From the NCBI RefSeq assembly GCF_018446385.1, contig NC_056000.1:34137511-34201510 (forward strand): 64,000 nt of DNA. Reading direction: 5' to 3'. The notes under the pieces are model-generated. The model saw only the letters and a list, made by a program, of their open reading frames with translations. It was not told the origin of the DNA and made no database searches. The position numbers and the translations under genes are program-made. How positions within the stretch are numbered: the stretch's first letter is position 1; every line of letters starts with the position of its first letter. Below, one piece after another: positions 1 through 13,300 of the stretch. The stretch comes from Zingiber officinale (Eukaryota; Streptophyta; Magnoliopsida; Zingiberales; Zingiberaceae).

Positions 1-1310
1 AATTAGTTGTAAACAAAAAAAAACAATGTGGCATGAGAAGTTTTCATTAATGTGGGGTTCTAGAAAGAATCTATTGTACTTAATTTTGTTCTACATTGGA
101 AGTTGTTTTTGCGGGGTTTTAGGAAGAATCTATTGTAAGTAGTTTTGTTCTACATTGGATAAATTTGCATTTAAATTGGATATAAATGTGGATAAAAGCA
201 TTTTTTTTTCTTATTTAAATGTTGTTCTGTTTTAAGAGGACGAATTGGACTTCTTTAAATATTCATCTTTCTCTTTTCCCGATGAAAAAGTAAAAATAAA
301 ATAAAACCTCTTTTTAAATTTATCTCTCAGTTGGAATTAGTTCATTCGGAGAAAAAAAAACATAATAAAAGGATGGCTTGGAGGAGAATTAGATACTTTC
401 TTTGTTTAGATTCACAATCCACCTATAATTTGATGGTGTACTGTTTTCTCCTTGCCACATATATTTTCAACTCCATTGTCGCTCCAGCTAGCTTGCGAAG
501 TTGCAATGATTGTCTAACGCTCTTAGGATGTAGTACAAACAATGGACGCATGATATCTTTAATATAATAATGGGTCGATTCTCAAGAATTGACGATCTAA
601 GATTTACCTCATCATGCACCTGACGATAATATATCTACATATACCTCCCTCCATAGGACCGACACTAAAAAAATTGTTAATATAACATATCTATATTGCA
701 ATGGTCGCCTTGCCACAAGCGGCCTACTCACAAGCTCACAGCAATCACCTGACTTTCAGTTTGTGTTGCCTGCTCGCTAGTTCGTGACATACTTAGCGAC
801 AGTCGGTGACCGTTTGGTCACAAGCTCACAGCAGCCACAAGCTTTCTAATTGCTGCACTTGTTCTTGACCCACAAGTATCCAAATCGATCCCTTCTCTTT
901 TCCCTTTTTTTCACAGCAAAACTTTTTTTCCTCCTAGGGTCATTGATCTCTCTGTTCATCCAACTTCAGAGTAAACTGGGCAAACTGAACTGAACTAAAT
1001 TATTCATCAATCCAATTAGAAAAATCACAATCCAAAAGGCTTTCTCTGCACCACCTAGAACACGTCTAATCACAACCAACATGTAGAAATACTCTTAATT
1101 TGATGGATTAATCTGACAACCATACACTCGATAAATGTTCAATTTGCTATCAACTCAGATGACGAAAATAGTATGTGTTTTTCTTTGTTGTTGTTGTAAA
1201 GAACAGCTAGAAAATGACAAGTTTTTTAGGTAGAAACGTGCCCAAAATTCTTAGCATTCAATTCACAATACTTACTGATAGCCTAATTCAGTATCTGCAC
1301 AGTCGAGCAG
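1..1310. other. Intergenic, 3' of receptor kinase
   Basis: No coding signal can be supported here. The stretch is AT-rich. Near positions 715-850 there are loose repeats of a CACAAGCTCACAGCA-like phrase. Short reading frames in it have no recognisable composition. The 3' UTR of the minus-strand kinase gene should lie just below 1311, but no polyadenylation signal could be fixed. Confidence 0.5.
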
Positions 1311-4300
1311 TCACCGCAGCCCTGGTTGCAGGAAGAACTCCGGGAACGAAACATTCTGCTCCGGGGTAGCCAACTCCACAGGAACTGCATTCCCAGAGCA
1401 GTCTGCAGAATTCTTTGATAATATTTCTCTCACAGTGTGATCTCCGCTAACTCGATGCCCTGAGCCTTGTTCGATCTCGATGGCTCCCTGGATCTCCTTG
1501 AGCACCTCTGTCATTGGAGGCCTTTGAGATCCATAAGGTTTGACGCACATGATTGATATCTCAGCGATTTTCCACATCGCCTGCAGATTAAAGTCATCTT
1601 GCAATGAGGGATCGATGATGGCCTCGACATTGCCACTCTCAATGAATGATTTTGCCTGACAAATTATAGTTTAATGTCATAAAACAGAAGCCCCTGCACC
1701 CCAACACTAGCAATCAGAAACTAAGAACCACTAACCCATGCGACAATGTTGCGGCAGTTCAGGCCAAAACTTTCATTAGAAATTGGTTCTTGACCTGAAA
1801 TCAGCTCGAGAAGAATAATACCAAAACTGTAAACATCGCTCTTTTCTGTTAGTTGTTGAGAAATGTAGTACCTGTACATGATGAAAAATAATAAAGTTTT
1901 GGGAAAATGCATTTGTGTGAGAAAATGAGTAAAATGACATGCACATTTGCTACAAGTGATCGCTGTTGTACTAAAACTACACTTTAAGGGCTAGGATCAT
2001 ACTCGGGATCAAGATATCCAACCGTGCCCCTAACTCTGCTTGAAACATGGGAGCCATCCACTGCTGGTTTAGAGAGGCCAAAATCTGAGACCTTCGCTCG
2101 CATCTGCTTGTCCAGGAGAATGTTGCTACTCTTGAGATCCCTATGTATAATGGTCGGAGAACAACCCGTATGTAGGTACTCAATCCCTGATTTCACTCAA
2201 GTGCAAGATGATTGTTTAGATTTGACAGTAACTAGTGGTTGTGGAAATGAGAATACTAATCGCATTGAGTTATAACCTTTGGCAGCATCCTCTGCAATCT
2301 GAAGGCGATTAATCCAACTAAGTGTTCTTTCGCGAATCAAGGGTCCTGCAAAACATGGAAGTAGATTTCATTCCCAATCAAGTTGCTTCTGAAATAAAGG
2401 AATGAGATGCACAACCTCGAAGGTGCTCTTTCAGATTGCCATTATGCATGAATTCATAGACAAGGATGTTCGTTCCATCCTGCTGGCTGTACCCGAGAAA
2501 TGTTACTAGATTCCTGTGATGGATTCTCGAAAGCAAAGTTACCTGAAAGAATTTGTAAGTTCACTCGGATGATTTATTTTTTAATAGCTCAAAACCAGAA
2601 AAGAAAATTTTATAATATCTGAAATAACTTGATAGAAGTTTAGAATGTTTATACATCTTGACAATTTGAATGACAGAACAAAGAGTTACCTCATTTATGA
2701 ATTCGCGGATTCCCTGATAGGAATCGTTATTAAGCACTTTAACTGCAATTTCTTTCCCGTCCATCATCTTACCATAATAAACTATCCCAAAACCTCCCGA
2801 ACCAATTCGTTTTTCGAACTTTCCAGTTGCATGTTCAATTTCAGACAATGGAAATCTATGGGCTGTTTCAGCAGAAACTTCACTGAAGAAAGTACCCAAC
2901 TTTTGTGCGGGTTGGGCATTCACGTTGTTATCTGGAAAGATCAAAAAGAATTCAGATAATTATATGATGCTTACCATCTTAGGGGTTAATTTACCTAGAA
3001 GCAAAACGATGGAGCTCCATATGTAATTTTGTGATCCTTTCTCTCACTCTTCCTAATTAATTATCCAAGTAAACACAATCTAAAGTTATGACAGATAACT
3101 CCCAATGTACCTTCAGACACATTCTTCTTTGATTTTCGGACAAATAAGCAGCATATCAGAACCACCATTAGTAACAAACATGCTCCTAGTATTGAGAAAA
3201 CAATAATAACAACATGATTGAAGCCTTTCCTTTCCTTGTGTAGGTCTTTGTTCCCGGAGTAGCTAATGACAGACAAACCAAGAACAGAAATCAGTTTTAA
3301 GCTATCAATCCAAATTATCCAAAGAGCTTGTAACACAAGAAGCAATAAAGATTACATCTCCGTTCTCACTAAAGCATCATACAATAAAATTCCAAAGGAT
3401 TCAAGCTAAAGTGCATAACAATTAGAGTGACAAAATAACTTAGAAAAGGAGATCCTGATGTGTATGAGGATCCTGCCAAGGTAGGACTTTCTTTATTCCG
3501 GGCTAGTTGTAGCTGGGCAATTTTACCAATGCAACAAACTAGCCCATAAAATGTGACAAAATAACTTAGAAAATGGCATTCCACTAGAGGTCTATATATT
3601 GATCTCTTTTTCTTTTAGATAGTATATGTTAACAATTCATATCATCGCTTGTGCAATAGTTTAAAGCATGATTTGAAATCTCATACTTGTACCAGGAGAA
3701 ACGATCGAAATATATTGTTCCAATAAGTCATTGAATCTTAATACCACTTGGTAACAAGATTCAAAATCTTGGCCATGTCGTAATTTTGATTTCTGATAAA
3801 AAAAGATATTATTCTAGTGTTGTACTGACACTATGATGCATGGTGCCAGTGAAAGATTGGAGGTTAAACTAGGAAGGAGATGAAGCAAATGAATGAGACA
3901 TTGTTAGTGTTGAATGGTATCGAATTTGTGTTGAATCATGAATGGTATTGAATTTTGATAATTTACCGGAATGATATATTTCGACCATTGCCCAGCATGG
4001 TATAAAAATTAAAACCATACTCAATACAAGACAATGTCTCCTTCCTATACTTCATCTCCTTCCTTCAACTCCAATCTATTATTGGTATCATGCATCGAAA
4101 TATAAATATTGACACAATACCAAAAACAACATCGTTCCAGTCAAAACTGAAATTTCAAATCAACTCGAAACTTTGAACCTTGGTTCAAAGCAACACTTAA
4201 AATTTCATTTGGAGCCGAAGTTCGAGCCTTCGGCTGGAAAAAAGTGGTATTGGTTTAATGTTGACGTGTCGATGCATACTGTCGATGGCCTTAAGGGTGG

Positions 4301-7300
4301 AAATGAGGGATGAATCTGCTTGCAAACAACCTCACAGTGAAATCCCACCTTGCAAAACCCTAGATTCACCTCACAAAACCCTTGTTATTGATCATCTTGC
4401 AACAGAAGGCTTGTGGCTCTAAGGAAGGCTCACAGGGTTAAGGAAGATGGTTGTCCTTCTTAATTTTGCATCACGCCTCATCATGCCTTCAATCGCATCT
4501 TGCTAGACTAATGAACAAATTAGTGGCTCTCCTTCACCTAAATTGGGTGCATCGACATGTTTCTTGTACCAGTTGATGGGCATAGTAACATTAGCATGTG
4601 ATGACTAGGGTGTAATGAGATTTAAAGCCTTAGTTTAAAGGAGGAAGAAAGAAAATGATACCTAAGAAAAGAAACAAAGCATACATCTATATGTACTATA
4701 TAATATTTAGTCCCCTGGCAAATATGTTACCATTGTCACCCTTCTTGCTGATTGAATAAACAATATCTTGGAAGAAGAAAGAAAACACTTGAACCATAAT
4801 AACCAAATGGACATAATACCTACTCGATGATGATATTCTTCTCAAGAATTGCCTGCGGTACCACTCCAGTCAATTGATTATTTTGCACATACCTGCTAAT
4901 TACAAGTTCTGAAGAGTTCTTAAAAGTGATATTACAAACATAAAAGAGGTAAGATGCAAATTATTGAGAATACAACCACAATCCCACAACCCTGTGCTAC
5001 CTACTCGATTACTAAATTTAGCTTCAGTTGTAAAACTTACAGTTCTTCTAGACTTTGTAGGCTTGCAAAGGATAAGGGCAATGAGCCAGTCAATTCATTG
5101 TTCTCAAGGTGACTATACAAAATGAAGGGGGGAAAAACAGTTAGTGTCTATAGAGAAAAAGAAAATGCAGAAACATTTTTTTTTTATCTTACATCCTTTC
5201 CAGGTTGATGCATGCGCTAAAATCAGGTACCGGCCCAGTAAATGAGTTGCCATCAAGTCTTCTGTAGTTGAAGATTTTTTTGTTATAATTAGACTGATAG
5301 AAAATAAATTAACATATGCAAATTCATCATTAGATCTTACATCTCAACCAAGCCTGATAGTTTTGTCAGTTCTGTGGGAATATTTCCTGTTATGTTCATC
5401 TCCGACAAAGAGCTGTAAAACATGTTATATGTATATCCATTCATTCCAAATGAATAACCAACATACAAAAGGAAAGAAAATGTTTGATGTTTATACATGG
5501 AAATTATTTTCGGTTGTGAATCTGAGCTGCAATTCACCCAGGTCCATGATGCCGGTAAACATGGATCACCGCCTTCCTGTGCCCAGTTTGCCAATGGGTA
5601 GTGTGAAACAAAATTGGCCATGAGAGTTGCTGCAAACTCATCAGATGAATAAATCATACTTTCAAGCTTGTATTATTCTGATAATCGCAATCTCAGCAAA
5701 TAAGTAAGAGGACTTACCATCTTGAGAGCCAAAATTTATCTGTTGGTACCTATAGATCTCCATAGCATTCAAAATTGGTCCTCTGGATGAATCATTTGTT
5801 TTCTTGAACCCAAAAGAAAAGACAAATGGGAGGGAAACATTGGTGTACCCAGGTTCATAGAGCCGATATTTCCCTTGAGCATTCTCTTGGACATCAACAG
5901 TGGCCTTACTATATGACGGCATGCCTGGAACTACTAGCTTAAATTTCCTTGTCTCATCAAAAGCAAGCTCTTCAATTTCAGCAAAGTATGAGAATGCCCA
6001 ACCATTTGCAGGAAAACCATCCAAATCAAGGCGGTAAGTCAAGGATCCATTTTGACCCACAACAGCAGTTTGCATCACCTTTTCAGGTGGCATTTCTCCT
6101 GTACTAACATCTATGGCCATTGTTGTTGACACTATTTCAGTTCCAGGAGCAACATCAACAAGAAAGTTCGCCCTCCTTTTAGCATCTGATTCCCATATTC
6201 TATCAAATGGATCATCAGGATATCTGTCAACCACAAAGTTCCATTAGACCAGGTTTGGTTGGCAAGTCTATGCTTCCAGAATTGTATGGCACTTATTTGA
6301 AATGGAATTCAATAAAGGAATACATAATGCAGAAAGTTTTTATGTGCAAATATTAGTGGTAATACATTTCTTCATGGCAACATAGACTGTAAGCATGCCA
6401 TGTAGTTCAGGTCTTTGAAGTGTTGCAAAATCATAAATAAAACCAGAACTTGATGAAACACTACACTTATTTAAACATTTCCGTTCATATAGTGTATGAA
6501 CAGTTTGATGATTCTCCTGGTAGTGTTCTGTAGAAATTAAGTTCCAACACCAACTAGTCTTACATCCAACTAGGATACAAAAATGACAAACTTGCAATGG
6601 TTGAAACATAGAATTTGTTAATTCATATTGCTACAAGTAGACAAAGGCTTTATTGACTAATAATAATCAATCTAAAATGGTAGATATAATAAGTACCTTA
6701 CTGAATCATTGCTCCCTGCACCAAAATTTATTCTTGCTGACAAACTGAGAAAGAAGTCAGTTTCATATGTAGTATAATAGAGTGAACCATTAAATCGGCG
6801 AAGCTCAAGCGTAGAGATAAACGGTCGTCCCGTACTAGCATTAGATAAACAAACACTTATTGTTGGAGAAGAAGTCAATAGAACTAGCTCTTCAATTTCT
6901 ATATTTGCAGCATCTGATATCACAATGGTTGACCAATATGTTGCCCCAAGATAAATATCAAACTTTGGATAAACATTACTTTGATCAAAGTTTCCGTACA
7001 AGAAAGTTGCTCTCACAAGGTATCGTGCCCGAGTCTCCACATTCAAAGTATAGCAGTACTTATTACTGTTTGCAGGGAAGTATCTAACATTCATATATTG
7101 CTTCCTGCTCTCACTGGGGATGGCTATCTTGGCAGTTTGACTGTGCAGCATATTACTATCAGAAATCCATTCAAGTCCAGTATCATCTATGTACTCATCT
7201 GTACCTCCACAATCCAAACTTATAAAACCTGGGAAGAAGGGGAAAAGGATAAAGAAAAAAAAAAATCATTTGAATACTGATTCTCAAAGGGCAGCATATG

Positions 7301-8426
7301 CCGGAAGCCTGCGCTGAGTTATATATGTTCCTCATCCACCTATATCAATCTCAACCACTTACCTTTCCAGGTCAACATGGCAAGAAACAAATACAATAAA
7401 TATCATGAAATCATCATAATGAGAAAAATAAATAAACTGTGCAACAACATACAAAGATCAAATAAATGCCTATACTACCAATATGGTTCCACAGTTCAAC
7501 TCACTCAAAATAGAATCAATGAGTCAAGCTAGCTTGCTTTTAAAAAAATCACAAAATGATTTTACCAACTAGTAAAGTATTAGCAAACAAAGGATATCAT
7601 AGTTACTTGATTCTGAAAAAGGTTGCAACGTTTGAAAATGAGCAAAAGGCCAGCAAGCTTCTCAATGTATTTTGATTGTTGGCAAGGTGTTAACGAAACT
7701 GTCTTGAATTTGCCCAGAAAAATACATTCTGACTGAAAAAGACTTGATTGTAAATGCTCTCGTAACCTATAAATCTTGAGCCACAGTCAAATTCAAATTA
7801 AAGATAGCACGCTTAGACAATAACCTTAAATAGACATAGGTTTCTTCGCACAGCTCAACTTTGAACCTAGAACTTCCGGCTTCAAGATGAAGCAAGTTCA
7901 GTATGTAGCTTTGTTTACACAGCTTATTTCACAGTAACAGTCCAGGTTAACATTGAACAGGAAACATAAAACTCAAATATGGAAAATTTCAACACCTTTC
8001 GGACGTGTAATGCCAGGAAGAATCCGACTCACAAGATTATCTATCTAAAAGAGATACCTATGCGCGAGGCCTAAAAGAATTGAAACTTTTACCAGAGGTA
8101 TATGGAGAAATACATCGACTTATGATGCTGACCTCTGTTCAAGAGTGATAGGAGAAATCCAATTAAAAGACTTATCCATCAAGATTTTATTTTTTTACGA
8201 ATAAAAATCAATAAATCCGGACCATTCAATCCGAACTAAAAGGAACATATCCACACAGACATCAAAACGACCTCTGCTGGAGTGACATCAGAGACAACAA
8301 AAGAAGCATGATTCTAACACAGAACCAAGGAATTAAGTTACCTGGCATCTGAGCTGTGGACGAGGAGAAACGGAGAAGGAGGTGAAATACGAAGACTTGC
8401 AGAAGCATAAGAATCTCCATTTTCAT
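1311..8426 (-). CDS. Malectin-like/LRR receptor-like serine/threonine kinase (At1g67720 type)
   Basis: Predicted plasma-membrane receptor kinase; the ligand is unknown. Exons read on the minus strand: 8426-8342, 7228-6697, 6223-5718, 5629-5497, 5412-5341, 5261-5193, 5112-5041, 4892-4824, 3262-3111, 2931-2690, 2542-2416, 2345-2277, 2186-2003, 1871-1736, 1655-1311. All junctions are GT-AG and the sum is in frame (930 aa; Arabidopsis At1g67720 is about this length). Domains: signal peptide (1-26), malectin-like region (about 29-375, starting [16 protein letters not shown]), [14 protein letters not shown] cap, LRRs on 69/72-nt exons (about 395-510), transmembrane helix (about 528-553), kinase (about 600-880). 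The kinase has [13 protein letters not shown] with its lysine, [14 protein letters not shown] and [10 protein letters not shown], so it looks like an active RD kinase. ATGs at 8447 and 8420 are alternative starts; 8426 gives a conventional signal peptide. No disabling change was seen. Family assignment rests on recalled similarity; exon edges are read from the sequence. Confidence 0.93.
3810..4140. repeat. Inverted-repeat (MITE-like) insert in kinase intron 8
   Basis: The 1.56-kb intron between the last LRR exon and the transmembrane exon holds an imperfect inverted repeat. The left arm (about 3830-3885) reads GATGCATGGTGCCAGTG then AGATTGGAGGT and GGAAGGAGATGAAG. The right arm (about 4040-4100), on the other strand, reads GATGCATGATACCAATA, AGATTGGAGTTG and GGAAGGAGATGAAG. 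Length and structure resemble a MITE or foldback insert. No clean target duplication could be assigned. Confidence 0.5.
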
Positions 8427-8760
8427 TCCTCTCAGATCAAGGAACACACTACTACCTCAGCATCCCACAACGAATTCAATGCCCACGATCACTTTCCTGG
8501 AGTGGGAAGAAAAGCTCCACCACCGCCATCATTGCGAGCCATGGAGTCCTGCAACCATGCGGCAAGCGATAGAGAGAGATCGGGGAGGGATTTCGGGCGA
8601 TTGGCGGAGCCGGAAGGGAAAGGCGAAGCAAAGGAGAGTGGCGGAAAGCGAGAGGAAGGACGATAGAGAGAGAGCGCCAGTGTGATGAAGCGGTAGTGTG
8701 AAAGATCGAAAGAGTAAGAGAGAGTATTATAATCGAGGGGCCCACACGAGCGCAGTGGTG
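8427..8760 (-). promoter_or_regulatory. Probable promoter and 5' UTR of the receptor kinase
   Basis: Upstream of the start codon the minus strand is pyrimidine-rich. A TATA-like TTATAATA lies at about 8724-8733, just downstream of a GTGGGCCC element near 8738-8745. GGCCCA-type sites recur at about 8780-8795; such sites are typical of plant TCP/site II promoters. Transcription would then begin near 8690, giving a 5' UTR of roughly 270 nt. Inference only; no transcript data. Confidence 0.4.
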
Positions 8761-8849
8761 TGCTCCAACAGATTAAATTTGGGCCCACTCGGCCCAAATG
8801 AATTGGCAGTATTGTAATAACTTTTAACCCCACATTAAATGACATATTG

Positions 8850-9600
8850 GTGAGTATGATTATATAAAAATCAAAATAAAATTATATAATAAAAAATATT
8901 TAAAATTTTCATTTTATTTTTTATAAATTATTTAATAGAAAATAAGGACCGAGTGTTTTTTTTTTTAATTTTTCTTGAACATTTTTCCAAATAAAATTGA
9001 TAGATTGTTATTTAAGAAAACTTCTACCAAAATCATTTTGATTTAGTTTAGTTTAAAGTAGATATAAATAGTTAATAATAATAAATTAAAAAAATCCTAT
9101 TTAGATAATTAATTATTTTTTATTTAAATTTAAAATTTTATAAAAATTTAAATAATATTTTATTTTATTTCATTATTACGTGGGCAACTGCTGTTTTTTT
9201 ATCTTTTATAATATTTTAAATGATTAAATTTAAATAATATTTAATATTGTCAGCTTTATGTGTAATCATGTGTTCCACTAAAAAAATCAAAAGAAAATAA
9301 AAGAAAAGGTAGAAGATTCCTCAAGCATGATATAAAGTTAATACTCCTTCGAAGTTAAGGCATCGTCTATATAATTTTTGTTACTAAATTATATTTTAAA
9401 TTACAAATAGATTTATTTAATTAATGTTAAATTTTTAATTTTTTTTAAAAAAAAATGTAAATCCCTTGAACATCATCTTTTTTTTATTTATATTTTTATA
9501 TTATTTAATTTTATTATTTTTCGAGTTTGATTCATCTAAGTTGGGACACTATAGGAACTAATTAATTTGGTTGAAACTCATATGTCATGCTAGTAACACA
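8850..9600. other. AT-rich intergenic DNA
   Basis: Long A/T runs, no open frame of interest and no recognised repeat boundary. It separates the kinase promoter from the transposon-rich interval. Confidence 0.6.
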
Positions 9601-9639
9601 GCAAAAGTGGTAATCCTCGTCTCGGGTCCTTTTAGGACT

Positions 9640-10480
9640 GTCTCACATGATTTAGAAAGAAAGTAAATCACAGAAGACTTTGTCTAACACAGCAGTCATT
9701 TGCGTGGAGGGTGAACATACCAACAAAGCGTTGCACACACATTGAAGATCGACCCATGGCATAATGCAACAACTCCATGGGGACTCCCATGCCATGCTAG
9801 TAACTTGGATGTTATAAGTTGATGTATACAAGGAATCCCGAATGAATTTTAGCCGCCTCCGCATCATCCCCACATGAGAAGAACGCCCTCGTTGGGCGAT
9901 CTAGTTGTCTCAACTCGCTCGTAAACAACGACTTCTCTAGTAGGAGGCATCCTTGCCAATTGGTTCTCTCAACCTCTGACAACTTTCGATGACCCTAATC
10001 ATTGTACTCTATGGCCTAGAACCGTCCTTGGCAAAGTAGTCTGTATCGAATGCGACGCTGGGACAACGGCTCGACCATGCCAGATATGTGACTCCACCAC
10101 TGTTTCTCTTGGCATCCGACTCAACAAGTCAACTCTCGGCTCGTGTGGCGACCTACATGGTTTTGCTTCCTCTTTAACTATATAAGTTCAGGTGAAGATA
10201 AATAAAAATATGACTTTCTTCTCAAACGAGGAGGCTTATCTTCTCTTCTAAGAGATCTCTTCGATTGCTTGTTCTTTTTCTCTCTAACACATCCGCGATC
10301 TTCATCTCTCAGCCCAATGCTAATTTGATCATCGGAGAGATCACGTTGGCCACGCTGATGCTTGCTGAATGCGTGTTGACTCGCAAGATAGCAAGGCTCT
10401 GTCAACCGAAAGACGAACATAGCCACAACTCCGAAGGAGGAGAGGCCCGCGCGAGCGCACATGGAAGGACTGCATCATAG
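9640..10480 (+). mobile_element. Possible gypsy LTR fragment
   Basis: GC content rises abruptly. A TATATAAG box at about 10179-10186 is followed by a leader that ends in a phrase of the style TTTGATCATCGGAGAGATC (about 10324-10342), which resembles the R/U5 of plant Ty3/gypsy LTRs. Termini and target duplication were not found, so this is a weak call based on style only. Confidence 0.3.
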
Positions 10481-10836
10481 GTTATGCCTGAAATAATGTA
10501 ATCCATCCGCTTGAATTGAATTGCACTTTTTCTTGATATATATAAATTTGTAAGTTAAAAATATGTACATTATTTGTAGAGATACTAAAATTAGGGTCTA
10601 ATGCTTTTTCTCAATTGAATTGAACTTTTATGCCATTAATAATTCAACGAGGTCAAAAATTTTCTTTTGATTTGGAACCGAGTGAAAGGAAATTTGATTA
10701 TAATAACATCAATGGAAATAAAAAACTAAGAGTCTTTATTTTTTTTTCATAAATTATCATCCACAAAAACTTTTAAAAATTAATTTTACAATAAATATCA
10801 AGATTTCCTGTGAGATATCCAAAAATAATTTCAACT

Positions 10837-11100
10837 CACTAAAAAAATATTACGATTAGCAACCAAATATTTGGTTGCTAATCGGTCGCTAAACGACTGT
10901 TATTTCTAGTTCCAAAGATATTAGTCCTCGATGTCATTTAGCAATGAAAATTAACTTTTATCTCTAATTAGTAATGAATATTAAATTTTAGTGATGGAGC
11001 TAAACATCTGTAATGAAAAAAATTATTTTTCCATCCCTAATTTATGATAAAAATTCAATAGAATCTCCCTTATTTGATAAATTTTATCCTATTTAAATTC
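10837..11100 (+). mobile_element. Possible left end of a CACTA-like element
   Basis: Starts CACTAAAAAAATATTACG and is followed by degenerate subterminal repeats of the type TTAGCAACNAAA and TCGCTAAACGACT on both strands, including the palindrome ACCAAATATTTGGT at 10872-10885. CACTA transposons carry such subterminal repeats. The matching end may be at 29215-29500. No transposase is visible and the expected 3-bp duplication (act) is not matched there. Confidence 0.35.
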
Positions 11101-11530
11101 AATACAACACACAATTGACATCTACATCCAAATTTATTCAACAAAATACATTCAATACATTACATTCAACTTATCAAATGCAAATATTCATTACATTTAA
11201 CATTTACAAACAATATAAACAAACAAACCACACATCCATTCAAATATCAACAAACAAACAAACAACATTCAACATTCATAATATAAAATCTGAAATGGTA
11301 CATAGTTCATATATAACTAAAATCTATTACATTGACTCAAATATTAACAAACATTCAACATCAACACATCTCATTGGTAATTATCCTGTTTAAGGATAAT
11401 ATATGGTTTAAATTACACTACATATGTAAGTTTAAACTACTTATCAAAAAATACAAAAACAATTAAATATTATTTTAATAACAAGCTTTAAAAGAACATG
11501 TACCTCACATATATAATATAATATCAAATC

Positions 11531-13300
11531 TGTTAGGATACTCTAATGAGTTAGTGGGCTTAAATCGCTTCTTCAATGATTTGTTGTAGTAGATAATTGA
11601 AGCAAAGACTCCATAATACCTAACGTTCTTGATTTTACTTGGTAATTAATCTAAGAGTCCACTCCTCCTCACTCATAGATATATTATGAAAACCTCCTTT
11701 GTGGAGGCAGTAAAACCTCGTATAAACTCAAACACAATAGTACACGAGAGAATATAATAATAGATACAATAAGAACAAGTAAATGAATACAATAATATGA
11801 AACCTTGTTATTGATCTCTTGTTGATCTGGAAACGCCTCTTGTAGACTTGGAAGTGAAGCAATACTTCGCACTGAATTGTCCAAGAATCGGAGGTGAAGA
11901 ATAGAGAAGAGGTGTTGCGTTTGAATATTCGTTATCTCCTTTATATCTCGCGGATTAGCTCAATAGATTGACTTACCCTCAATTGATTGCCACATCAAAT
12001 CTAAGTGCATCCAGCCATCCAAACCTCACAACGACTCTTTTCTTCGTCACTTAATCGATTATCCAATCAATTATGGACATTCTTAATCGATCACCCAATT
12101 GATTACGAAGCCCTCTACTTGCTCATGAACTTCTCCCAATTGATCAAGCAGCTTTAATTGATCACCTGGTCGATTCAAAAGCTCTATGTTCACTTGCGAC
12201 CAAGCTTAATCGATTATCCAACCGATCAAGTCTCTCGTGATATCCTCAATTGATTAGAATTCTTCCCAATCGATTCAGCATAGTGCAATGCACTGTTCTT
12301 CTGTGAAAATCACCTTTTAATCGATCACTTGATCTATTGAATTCAATGTGAATTGATCACTTGATCGATTCACCATGTGCGAAGAGATGTGCTCAATTGA
12401 TCAGCTGATCAATTGGCATATGTCTTAATTGATCACTTGATCGATTACCCAACCCTAACTTGCTTAACTCAAGTCTAGGGTTTTCTTGCCCAATCTCCAG
12501 TCAATCATGACCTGTCGAGACTTCTTCACCAAGTGTCTAGTCAACCTTTTGACCCATTTAGACTTTACCAACTTTTCGTTGGACTTCCGATCACCAAATG
12601 TAGTCCTCCTTGATCCACTTGGATTTTTCTCTTGTCTAATCATAGTTAGGACTTTCCCTTGCCAACGTGCGGTTCCCTTTGACCCACTTGGACTTTCCTT
12701 TGCCTTACCACAGTTGGAGTTTTCTTTTACCAAAGTGTGATCCTCTTTAATCCACTTGGACTTCCCTTTGACTAATCACGGTTAGGGCTTTCTTTTGCCA
12801 ACGTGTGATCCTGCTTGATCCACTTAAACTTCCCTTTACCTAATCGCAGTTAGGGCTTTTCTTTTCCAACGTGCAATCCTCCTTGATCCACTTTTAATTT
12901 CCTTGCCAATGTACGATCCTAATTGACCCACTTAGACTTTCTTTTGTCTGACCGTAGTTAGAACTTTTCTTTGCTAATGTGCGATCTTCCTTGATCCACT
13001 TGAACTTTTCTTTCTAATGTGTGGTCCTCCTTGACCCATTTGGACTTTCCCTTTACCTAACCCTCGAGTTAGGACTTTTCTTTGACTAACCTCTAGTTAG
13101 AAGTTTACCAGCTAAGTACTGACCCTCCTTGACCTACTTGACATTTCTCCCTTTCTCACATATTGTCCAACAACATATTATCCAAACATGTCGTCTACAA
13201 CATATTATCCAAATATTGAAACTCAAGCTCGAATCCACTTGAGCTTAGTCAAACTGTCAACCTTGACCCGAAGAATGATTGCACCAATAATTTCCCAACA
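11531..13300 (-). mobile_element. LTR A (TG...CA family, ATCGAT-type)
   Basis: On the minus strand it begins TGTTGGGAAATTATTGGTG (13300) and ends TATCCTAACA (11531), a short terminal inverted repeat. Internal order: a ~65-bp minisatellite (12490-13160, units containing GATCCACTTGGACTT), then an ATCGAT-rich palindrome array (11955-12460), then TATAAAGG (11938-11945), then a transcribed leader. The same order recurs in LTRs B to F. No primer binding site adjoins it, so it is a solo LTR or remnant. Flanks do not give a convincing target duplication. Confidence 0.5.
12490..13160. repeat. ~65-bp degenerate minisatellite in LTR A
   Basis: About ten units alternate phrases such as TTGATCCACTTGGACTT, CTAATCACGGTTAGG and TTGCCAACGTGTGATCC. 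The reverse complement corresponds to the repeat block of LTR G (63170-63640), supporting common descent of the two LTRs. Confidence 0.7.
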
